5,958 nt of DNA from Lachnospiraceae bacterium UBA2868 (lineage in GTDB: Bacteria; Bacillota_A; Clostridia; Lachnospirales; Lachnospiraceae): the NCBI GenBank assembly GCA_002350465.1, contig DEEW01000187.1, forward strand, positions 1-5,958. The letters are read 5' to 3'. The translations under genes and the position numbers were made by a program. Each line of letters opens with the position of its first letter. Positions within the stretch are counted from its first letter, which is position 1. The notes beneath the pieces are model-generated. The model ran no database searches. It had not been told where the DNA came from and was given only the letters and a program-made list of their open reading frames with translations. Below are positions 1 to 4,388 of this stretch, in pieces.

Positions 1-159
1 ATTGCCCACAGGCTGTCCACGATCCGCCACTGTGACAGGATACTTGTCCTTGACAGTGGCAGGATAATCGAGGACGGAACTTTCGATGAGCTTCTTGCGG
101 CAAAAGGTTATTTTGCGCAGCTCGTTGAAAGACAGCTTATGCCTGACCGCGAAGCTTAA
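1..159 (+). CDS. Peptide-exporting ABC transporter, C-terminal fragment (5' end outside window)
   Basis: Reading frame 1 is open from the first base to a TAA at 157-159 and gives 52 residues. They match the end of an ABC ATPase domain. The fragment begins IAHRLSTI, the H-loop (switch) with its conserved His at residue 3. It continues with the usual strand and turn ([15 protein letters not shown]) and a closing helix ending in LVERQ. Walker A, signature and Walker B lie upstream of the window. The ending with FAQLVERQ resembles the fused membrane/ATPase exporters of bacteriocin loci, including the NHLM type, which cleave or export double-glycine leader peptides at the membrane. The double-glycine peptide gene converging on it supports that role. 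The general class (exporter-type ABC ATPase) is secure. The NHLM subtype is inferred from a short fragment, and whether it carries an N-terminal C39 peptidase cannot be seen. Confidence 0.85.
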   Translation: MAHRLSTIRHCDRILVLDSGRIIEDGTFDELLAAKGYFAQLVERQLMPDREA

Positions 160-397
160 GAACCTGATTCCAGTCTACTTCGAGAGAGTCCATAGCACCG
201 CCGCCATAGCTCTTTGCCTGTCTTTCGGCATCTGCCCTGTTGTTGAAGCGGCACAGAACGTTTCCGTTTCTGTTATCGAGAACTTCCCACGGCATATTGG
301 GGTCTGCGCCGATAATTCCGGATGCGTTGAATATTACGCCGCCGTTTACCTCTTCAAGCTGGTCATCACCGATTTTCTTGTCTTTGAAGTCTTTCAT
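137..397 (-). CDS. Double-glycine leader peptide, bacteriocin/RiPP-like precursor (86 aa)
   Basis: This small gene encodes a probable secreted peptide. The first 20 residues form a textbook double-glycine leader ending LEEVNGG, with hydrophobic residues at -12 (Ile9), -7 (Leu14) and -4 (Val17) before Gly19-Gly20. This is the pattern recognised by C39 peptidase-type ABC exporters. Cleavage there would leave a 66-residue product with one Cys (Cys49), several Gly and Asn, and a middle segment (about 36-65) of pattern W-x-V-x-D-x3-G-x-V followed by an Ala-rich helix. I do not recognise the mature part, and it lacks the Cys/Ser/Thr richness of lanthipeptides. An ATG 10 codons upstream (427) is in frame, but the chosen start has an AAGGAGG site 8 nt before it, and the longer version would place that site inside the gene. 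The 3' end overlaps the convergent ABC transporter gene by 23 bp. The mature activity is unknown. Confidence 0.8.
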   Translation of the reverse strand: MKDFKDKKIGDDQLEEVNGGVIFNASGIIGADPNMPWEVLDNRNGNVLCRFNNRADAERQAKSYGGGAMDSLEVDWNQVLKLRGQA

Positions 398-405
398 GGT
401 TAAAT

Positions 406-412
406 CCTCCTT
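406..412 (-). promoter_or_regulatory. Ribosome binding site of the double-glycine peptide gene
   Basis: AAGGAGG on the minus strand lies 8 nt before the ATG at 397. It decides the start of the peptide gene, because the upstream in-frame ATG at 427 has no comparable site. Confidence 0.85.
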
Positions 413-453
413 TTTCTTGAGAGCCACGCCATTAGAAGCTCGCCTAAATGAAC

Positions 454-482
454 ACTCTAGCGCAAATGCTTGTAAAAGTCAA
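454..482 (-). promoter_or_regulatory. Candidate sigma-A promoter for the double-glycine peptide gene
   Basis: On the minus strand, TTGACT (477-482, 5/6 to consensus) and TAGAGT (454-459, 4/6) are separated by exactly 17 bp. Transcription would start near 447 and give a leader of about 50 nt before the ATG. Its -35 box is one base away from the -35 box of the candidate cheC promoter on the other strand, so the two polymerases may compete. This is predicted by eye only. Confidence 0.5.
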
Positions 483-498
483 ACCGCTGTGCTAAAAT
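470..498 (+). promoter_or_regulatory. Candidate sigma-A promoter for cheC
   Basis: TTGTAA (470-475, 4/6) and TAAAAT (493-498, 5/6) have a 17-bp spacer. Transcription would begin near 505, about 45 nt before the cheC ATG. I found no convincing sigma-28 type motility promoter in this intergenic stretch. Predicted by eye. Confidence 0.45.
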
Positions 499-540
499 AT
501 TTAGGCACATTAAATATGATGCGATGGAATATGGATTTTT

Positions 541-548
541 GAGGTGAT
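541..548 (+). promoter_or_regulatory. Ribosome binding site of cheC
   Basis: GAGGTGAT pairs with the far 3' end of 16S rRNA over eight bases and ends 2 nt before the ATG at 551. This extended site supports the chosen start. Confidence 0.75.
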
Positions 549-550
549 TT

Positions 551-1168
551 ATGGTCGCATATGAAAACCTTAACGACTTGCAATTGGATGTAATGCGAGA
601 GATCGGGAATATCGGTGCGGGAAATGCATGTACGGCTCTTTCCGTTCTTCTCGGAACAACTATAGATATGTCGGTGCCGAGTATTCAGCTTCTCGGATAT
701 GAGACAACAACGGAGCTTCTCGGCGGTGAAGACAATATGGTTATCGGACTTAAGGTCGAGGTTAACGGTGATCTTGACGGAATGATGCTTCATGTGGTTG
801 AGAAGCGTTTTGCTGAGCGTATTATCAATACGTTCTATGCCAAGGAGATTGACAGCATTACCAATCTTGATGAGATGGATTCATCTGTGCTGAATGAGAT
901 GGCGAACATTACCAGTGGTGCATATGCCAATTCCATTGCAACACTTACAGGATTGTTTGTTAATATAGGAACCCCGAATCAGGTTCCGGGCAAGGTAAGC
1001 GAGATCCTTAAACTGCCTCTTAACGAATTTGTTAAGCCCGGAGAAAAGGTTCTGGTTGTAGATGAAGAGTTTACGATAGATGATGAACATATAAGCAGTA
1101 ACATGATCCTTGCGCTTGAGAGTGAATCACTTGAGAAGCTTTTTTCAAGACTCGGAGTTCAGCTGTAG
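551..1168 (+). CDS. cheC: CheC-type CheY-P phosphatase (chemotaxis)
   Basis: This complete 205-residue protein matches the usual CheC length of about 200. CheC removes the phosphoryl group from the response regulator CheY in the cytoplasm, which ends the motor signal, and in many bacteria it is stimulated by CheD. The family active-site pattern D/S-x3-E-x2-N-x22-P occurs twice with all residues present: Asp13, Glu17, Asn20, Pro43 in the first half and Ser112, Glu116, Asn119, Pro142 in the second. CheX-type proteins have one such site and single-site homologues lack one, so two intact sites favour a true CheC. FliY is unlikely because there is no N-terminal CheY-binding extension and no C-terminal FliN domain. 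No cheD or other chemotaxis gene is next to it, so it appears to be a lone gene with its own promoter. It ends 4 bp from the convergent yerC. Confidence 0.92.
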   Translation: MVAYENLNDLQLDVMREIGNIGAGNACTALSVLLGTTIDMSVPSIQLLGYETTTELLGGEDNMVIGLKVEVNGDLDGMMLHVVEKRFAERIINTFYAKEIDSITNLDEMDSSVLNEMANITSGAYANSIATLTGLFVNIGTPNQVPGKVSEILKLPLNEFVKPGEKVLVVDEEFTIDDEHISSNMILALESESLEKLFSRLGVQL

Positions 1169-1172
1169 ACGA

Positions 1173-1478
1173 TCATTTCTTTTTCTTCTTTTTGGCACCC
1201 ATACGGTCAAGCACCATATCGTATCCGTCGTTTCCGTAGTTAAGTGAACGGTTGACGCGGCTGATGGTAGCAGTGGAAGCACCGGTGTGTTCCGCTATTT
1301 CAAGGTATGTTTTCTTTTCGCGCAGCATGCTCGCAACTTCGAAACGCTGGGAAAGTGATAACAGTTCATTAATGGTGCATATATCCTCAAAAAAGATATA
1401 GCATTCTTCCTTACTCTTAAGTTCCATGATAGCGTCAAACAGGTAGTCGACAGCTTCGGTTCTGATTTTCGGATTCAT
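1173..1478 (-). CDS. yerC: YerC/YecD family TrpR-like DNA-binding protein
   Basis: This 101-residue protein is close to the usual YerC length. The family is related to the Trp repressor (TrpR) and is presumed to regulate transcription; its ligand is unsettled as far as I know. The body (residues 5-55) is helical and contains ICTINELLSLSQRFEVA, a typical TrpR-like core. A helix-turn-helix follows at about 57-80, with TYLEIAEHTGAS as first helix and turn and TATISRVNRSLNYG as recognition helix. The protein ends in six lysines (96-101), encoded by an A-rich stretch. The start chosen is the ATG at 1478 with AAAGGA 8 nt upstream. A longer in-frame version from 1544 would add 22 residues encoded by promoter-like DNA and is rejected. 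The gene is divergent from pcrA. In Bacillus subtilis, from memory, yerC lies just upstream of pcrB-pcrA-ligA, so the linkage is old. The repeats in its promoter suggest autoregulation. Confidence 0.9.
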   Translation of the reverse strand: MNPKIRTEAVDYLFDAIMELKSKEECYIFFEDICTINELLSLSQRFEVASMLREKKTYLEIAEHTGASTATISRVNRSLNYGNDGYDMVLDRMGAKKKKKK

Positions 1479-1486
1479 GATTTTGA

Positions 1487-1492
1487 TCCTTT
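1487..1492 (-). promoter_or_regulatory. Ribosome binding site of yerC
   Basis: AAAGGA on the minus strand is 8 nt from the ATG at 1478. It favours the 101-residue protein over the longer open frame starting at 1544. Confidence 0.7.
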
Positions 1493-1504
1493 CATGTGAC
1501 AGAA

Positions 1505-1538
1505 TTTTAACACTTTTAAATTTTAACACGTTAAAGTG
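1505..1538. promoter_or_regulatory. Repeat/palindrome cluster, candidate operator between yerC and pcrA
   Basis: The nonamer TTTTAACAC occurs at 1505-1513 and again at 1521-1529, a 16-bp period. The second copy is half of the palindrome TTTAACACGTTAAA (1522-1535, 6-bp arms around AC). An outer imperfect inverted repeat joins CACTTTTAA (1511-1519) to TTAAAGTG (1531-1538). The half-site TTTAAC is therefore present three times: 1506-1511, 1522-1527 and, inverted, 1530-1535. The cluster covers the candidate yerC -10 box, as expected for an autorepressor operator. YerC is the natural candidate because TrpR-family operators also centre on TTAAC-type sequence. The repeats are visible directly; the binding protein is inferred. 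Confidence 0.5.
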
Positions 1539-1548
1539 GCGCACGCAA
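1520..1548 (-). promoter_or_regulatory. Candidate promoter for yerC
   Basis: On the minus strand, TTGCGT (1543-1548, only TTG conserved) and TAAAAT (1520-1525, 5/6) are 17 bp apart. Transcription would start near 1513, about 35 nt before the yerC ATG. The -10 box lies inside the repeat cluster. The weak -35 box lowers confidence. Confidence 0.4.
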
Positions 1549-1560
1549 TCCCAATTTTTA

Positions 1561-1566
1561 AGAGGT
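1561..1566 (+). promoter_or_regulatory. Ribosome binding site of pcrA
   Basis: AGAGGT lies 7 nt before the ATG at 1574 and fits the start of the helicase, whose Q-motif begins a few residues later. I could not assign a convincing pcrA promoter. TTAACA (1507-1512) is a possible -35 box, but only a poor -10 (TTAAAG, 1531-1536) follows it. Confidence 0.65.
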
Positions 1567-1573
1567 AGATTAA

Positions 1574-3853
1574 ATGAGCGTTCTTGAGATATTAAACGAT
1601 AAACAAAAAGAAGCGGCGGGCCAGCTTGAAGGCCCCGTTCTTATTCTTGCGGGAGCGGGCTCCGGTAAGACAAGGGTTCTGACAAACCGTACCGCATATA
1701 TGATAGATGAGGCAGGTATCAGCCCATGGAATATTCTTGCCATTACATTTACGAACAAGGCTGCCGATGAGATGAGAGAGAGAATTGACAGACTGGTCGG
1801 ACAAGGGTGCGAGAGTATATGGGTTGCGACTTTTCATTCGACCTGTGTGCGTATATTGCGGCGGCACATCGACCTTCTCGGATTCGACAATAACTTTACG
1901 ATATACGATACCGATGATTCGAAATCGGTGATCAAGGAGATATTAAAACGCCGGGAGGTTGATACCAAGCAATACCCGGACAAGAGATTTCTCAATTGGA
2001 TATCATCCTGCAAAAATGAGCTGTCCTCGCCCGAAGATGAGATGGAAGAGGCTCTGGGAGATTATACCGATGAGCTGTATGCCAAGGTGTACAAGGATTA
2101 TCAGGATGCTCTCCGCAAAAATAATGCCCTTGATTTTGACGATCTTATAATGAAGACTGTGGAATTGTTCAAGGCTTTTCCGGAGGTGCTTGAAAACTAT
2201 CAGAACCGGTTTTTGTACATAATGGTCGATGAGTATCAGGATACGAACACCGCACAATTTGAGCTGATCCGCCTGCTTGCGGACAAGAATAAAAACATAT
2301 GCGTGGTTGGTGATGATGATCAGTCAATATACAAGTTCAGGGGCGCCAATATTCGCAATATCCTTGATTTTGAGAAGGTATATCCAAATGCGAAGGTTGT
2401 AAAACTTGAGCAGAATTACCGCTCCACCCAGACGATACTTGACGCTGCCAATTCAGTCATTTCAAACAACTCCTCACGTAAGGCAAAATCATTATGGACG
2501 GATCGCGGCGAGGGAGAGAAGATACGCTTCATCAATACGGATACGGCGTACGAGGAAGCCGAGACAATAGTCGATATGATCTGCCGTGAAAGGAGATCTG
2601 GCAAGTGCGAATACAGGGACAATGCGATACTATACAGGACAAACGCACAATCCCGTATCCTTGAGGAAAAATGCATTATGGCAGGGATTCCGTACAGTGT
2701 TGTGGGAGGAGTTAATTTCTATTCGCGTAAAGAGATAAAGGATATTCTGGCGTACTTAAAAACAATAGATAACGGGAAGGATGATCTGGCGGTCCGTCGT
2801 ATAATCAATGTTCCGAAGCGTGGTATAGGGGCGACGACAATCGGGAAACTCGCGGACTACGGTACGGAGCATGGGCTTAATTTCTATGACTGCTGCATAC
2901 GGGCGGAAGAGATATTAGGACATGGGAAAGCAGCGGACAAGATATCGGAATTTGTGAGCCTGATCGGCCTGATTAAGTCCAAGCTTGAATTTATTTCGAT
3001 AGAGCAGCTTATCAATGATATAGTAGACAGGACGGATTACGAAGAAATGCTTACCGAGTCGGACCCGGACGATGCGGCTGAGAGGATGGAGAATATCGGC
3101 GAGCTGATCAATAAAGCAGTATCGTTTGAGGAGCAGACGGATGAGCCCACGCTTTCGCAGTTTCTCGAAGAGGTTGCGCTTGTTGCGGATATAGATAATG
3201 TTGATGAAAACGCCGATAAAGTAATGCTCATGACTTTACATTCGGCAAAGGGACTTGAGTTTCCGAACGTTTACCTTGCGGGAATGGAGGATGGGCTGTT
3301 CCCCGGGTTCATGTCGATCTGTTCCGATGATGAGACCGAGATAGAAGAAGAGAGAAGACTTTGCTATGTCGGGATAACAAGGGCGATGAACCGCCTTACG
3401 ATATCGGCGGCAAGATCCAGAATGATAAGAGGCGAGACACAGTATAACGCAGTGTCGAGATTTGTAAAAGAGATTCCGGAAGAACTCTTTGAGGGAAGGG
3501 GACCTGTCAGACCTTCAAAGGAGGAGCCGGTTAAAAAATTCGAGTATTCTACTCCAGGAGCTGCTACAAGGAAAATAGCCCCGGCAAAGAGCGCGCCGTC
3601 TAAACCTGTTGTGGCACCTAAACCTTTTATTGCGAGGGCAACGGCATTTACAAACCTGAAAAAAGGAGTGGATATTACCAGCCAAGCAGCGCCCGATTAC
3701 GGCCCCGGAGATCGCGTCAGCCATATGAAATTCGGCGCCGGAACTGTTCTAAATGTTGAGAAGGGCGCAAGGGATTATGAGGTTACGGTTGATTTTGACG
3801 GATTCGGCACCAAAAAGATGTTCGCGGCCTTTGCAAAGCTGAGTAAGATGTGA
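1574..3853 (+). CDS. pcrA: ATP-dependent 3'-5' DNA helicase PcrA (UvrD/Rep superfamily 1A)
   Basis: This complete 759-residue protein has the usual PcrA length (about 720-770). PcrA unwinds DNA 3' to 5' in nucleotide excision repair, plasmid replication and clearing of recombinase or stalled RNA polymerase. All helicase motifs are present in order: Q-motif LNDKQ (7-11), Walker A AGAGSGKT (26-33), Ia ITFTNKAADEM (57-67), Ib around TFHSTC (86-91), Walker B VDEYQDTN (218-225), III VVGDDDQSIYKFRGA (244-258), IV around EQNYRST (279-285), V TLHSAKGLEF (554-563) and VI around EERRLCYVGITRA (592-604). A Pro/Lys/Ala-rich linker (about 640-708) leads to a C-terminal Tudor-like domain (710-759) with GDRVSHMKFGAGTV, the part that binds RNA polymerase in Bacillus-type PcrA. 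Phe720 stands where many homologues have Trp. The pcrB and ligA genes of the Bacillus operon are absent here. The gene is probably co-transcribed with the membrane protein 27 bp downstream. Confidence 0.97.
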   Translation: MSVLEILNDKQKEAAGQLEGPVLILAGAGSGKTRVLTNRTAYMIDEAGISPWNILAITFTNKAADEMRERIDRLVGQGCESIWVATFHSTCVRILRRHIDLLGFDNNFTIYDTDDSKSVIKEILKRREVDTKQYPDKRFLNWISSCKNELSSPEDEMEEALGDYTDELYAKVYKDYQDALRKNNALDFDDLIMKTVELFKAFPEVLENYQNRFLYIMVDEYQDTNTAQFELIRLLADKNKNICVVGDDDQSIYKFRGANIRNILDFEKVYPNAKVVKLEQNYRSTQTILDAANSVISNNSSRKAKSLWTDRGEGEKIRFINTDTAYEEAETIVDMICRERRSGKCEYRDNAILYRTNAQSRILEEKCIMAGIPYSVVGGVNFYSRKEIKDILAYLKTIDNGKDDLAVRRIINVPKRGIGATTIGKLADYGTEHGLNFYDCCIRAEEILGHGKAADKISEFVSLIGLIKSKLEFISIEQLINDIVDRTDYEEMLTESDPDDAAERMENIGELINKAVSFEEQTDEPTLSQFLEEVALVADIDNVDENADKVMLMTLHSAKGLEFPNVYLAGMEDGLFPGFMSICSDDETEIEEERRLCYVGITRAMNRLTISAARSRMIRGETQYNAVSRFVKEIPEELFEGRGPVRPSKEEPVKKFEYSTPGAATRKIAPAKSAPSKPVVAPKPFIARATAFTNLKKGVDITSQAAPDYGPGDRVSHMKFGAGTVLNVEKGARDYEVTVDFDGFGTKKMFAAFAKLSKM

Positions 3854-3865
3854 TAATATGCTTAC

Positions 3866-3872
3866 AGGAGGG
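3866..3872 (+). promoter_or_regulatory. Ribosome binding site of the acidic-tail membrane protein gene
   Basis: AGGAGGG lies 8 nt before the ATG at 3881. This near-perfect site supports translation of an otherwise anonymous small gene. Confidence 0.85.
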
Positions 3873-3880
3873 ACTATAAT

Positions 3881-4231
3881 ATGAGCAGAATAGATAAACT
3901 TGAAAAAGTACTTGATATAGTAAAAGCGCAGGAAGAGTTGGGGCTGGCCAAGGCAAAGAGCATTTTGGGAGACGTCAGAAATGTTGAACTTCCGGATATT
4001 CCGGTTCCGGATTTCTTCAAGAAGGAGGAAACTGTGGTTGAGAAGAAGAAATTTAACTGGGGTCTTCTTATTGCTGTTGTAGTTGGTGTCATTGTAGTTG
4101 CGGCAGTTATTTACGGACTGTATTGCTACTTCACACCTGATTATCTTGAAGATTTCGAAGATGACTTCGAGGACGAAGAGTTTGATGATGATGATTTCTT
4201 CGAAGATGAGGACAATGACAAGGATAAGTAG
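3881..4231 (+). CDS. Small single-pass membrane protein with acidic C-terminal tail (unknown function)
   Basis: I cannot name this 116-residue protein. It has three parts. Residues 1-40 look like an amphipathic, probably helical segment with alternating charges (KLEKVLDIVKAQEELGLAKA). Residues 41-58 are a Pro-then-Lys/Glu-rich linker ending in KKK. Residues about 59-83 are one strongly hydrophobic helix of Val/Ile/Ala/Gly, followed by a tail (84-116) made largely of Asp, Glu and Phe. The lysines before the helix and acids after it predict the N-terminus in the cytoplasm and the acidic tail outside. There is no cleavable signal peptide and no lipobox. The gene follows pcrA by 27 bp with a strong ribosome binding site and precedes a terminator, so it is likely the second gene of a pcrA transcript. 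It is a real gene by context, with no functional clue beyond membrane anchoring. Confidence 0.8.
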   Translation: MSRIDKLEKVLDIVKAQEELGLAKAKSILGDVRNVELPDIPVPDFFKKEETVVEKKKFNWGLLIAVVVGVIVVAAVIYGLYCYFTPDYLEDFEDDFEDEEFDDDDFFEDEDNDKDK

Positions 4232-4263
4232 AAACATTATCTGCGCCAGAACATGAATTATTT

Positions 4264-4293
4264 ATAGCCGGCTATATGCCGGCTATTGTTTTA
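4264..4293 (+). terminator. Intrinsic terminator after the pcrA-membrane protein unit
   Basis: A perfect 9-bp stem (ATAGCCGGC at 4264-4272 with GCCGGCTAT at 4278-4286) closes a 5-nt TATAT loop. It is followed by a short U-rich run, TGTTTTA (4287-4293). The GC-rich core and position 32 nt after the stop codon fit a Rho-independent terminator. The U-tract is interrupted by a G, so some read-through toward rlmD is possible. Confidence 0.8.
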
Positions 4294-4297
4294 TAAA

Positions 4298-4314
4298 TCC
4301 GATTGCGAATCGGA
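4298..4314 (+). repeat. Small hairpin next to the SD of the leader ORF upstream of rlmD
   Basis: TCCGATT (4298-4304) and AATCGGA (4308-4314) are perfect inverted repeats with a 3-nt GCG loop. The right arm runs directly into GGAGGAGG and shares its first three bases, so folding would cover part of that ribosome binding site. On the + strand it has no U-tract, so it is not a second terminator in this direction. Confidence 0.5.
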
Positions 4315-4319
4315 GGAGG
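4312..4319 (+). promoter_or_regulatory. Strong SD-like sequence GGAGGAGG, not placed for rlmD
   Basis: GGAGGAGG ends 65 nt before the rlmD ATG, too far to serve it. It does sit 9 nt before a GTG at 4329 that opens a 19-codon frame. The rlmD start has its own weaker site (AAAAGGT, 4370-4376). Confidence 0.45.
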
Positions 4320-4328
4320 CGTAAAAAG

Positions 4329-4388
4329 GTGTACCCTGCTGTAAATGGCGAGGTTCTCGGGAAATGGTTAAAAGGTAGATTTCAATGA
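4329..4388 (+). CDS. Possible 19-residue leader peptide overlapping the rlmD start
   Basis: A GTG at 4329 opens a frame of 19 sense codons (M-YPAVNGEVLGKWLKGRFQ when initiated with Met). It ends in TGA at 4386-4388. The stop overlaps the rlmD start as ATGA, the usual arrangement for translational coupling. A strong SD (GGAGGAGG) lies 9 nt upstream of the GTG. The frame differs from that of rlmD, so it is not an N-terminal extension. The peptide has no recognisable domain. It could be a real leader that feeds ribosomes to rlmD, or a chance frame in a 91-nt gap. SD strength and the exact overlap favour the first, but the GTG start and short length keep confidence low. Confidence 0.3.
   Translation: MYPAVNGEVLGKWLKGRFQ

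Noticed and set aside
86..403. Plus-strand open frame of 105 codons overlapping the transporter end and peptide gene
   Set aside because: It runs antisense to the peptide gene, has no credible ribosome site, and its product has no recognisable features.
398..427. A longer start for the double-glycine peptide (ATG at 427, beginning MALKKKEDLT)
   Set aside because: It would put the strong AAGGAGG site inside the gene, has no good SD of its own, and adds ten residues to a leader that already has the right length.
479..793. Minus-strand open frame across the cheC promoter and first third of cheC
   Set aside because: It lies opposite a fully supported cheC and shows no domain or SD.
1130..1149. 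Hairpin near the cheC 3' end (CTTGA paired with TCAAG) as terminator
   Set aside because: The stem is AT-rich with a G-U pair, lies inside the coding region, and the T-rich run begins more than 25 nt later.
1479..1544. N-terminal extension of YerC from an ATG at 1544
   Set aside because: The added 22 residues come from AT-rich repeat/promoter sequence, and the ATG at 1478 has a good SD and matches family length.
3517..3526. Strong SD-like AAAGGAGGAG inside pcrA
   Set aside because: No ATG, GTG or TTG follows at a usable distance. It simply encodes part of the Lys/Glu-rich linker.
3875..3880. Perfect TATAAT just before the ATG of the acidic-tail protein
   Set aside because: No -35 box lies 16-18 bp upstream, and a start from here would fall inside the coding sequence, so it is not that gene's promoter.
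3749..4237. Minus-strand 162-codon frame rich in Ile/Leu/Phe that looks like a membrane protein
   Set aside because: Its hydrophobicity comes from reading the Asp/Glu codons (GAT, GAA) of the acidic tail backwards. It is antisense to two supported genes.
4292..4297. TATAAA as a -10 box for rlmD
   Set aside because: The matching -35 position falls in the GC-rich terminator stem and shows no similarity to TTGACA, and there is no extended -10 TGn.
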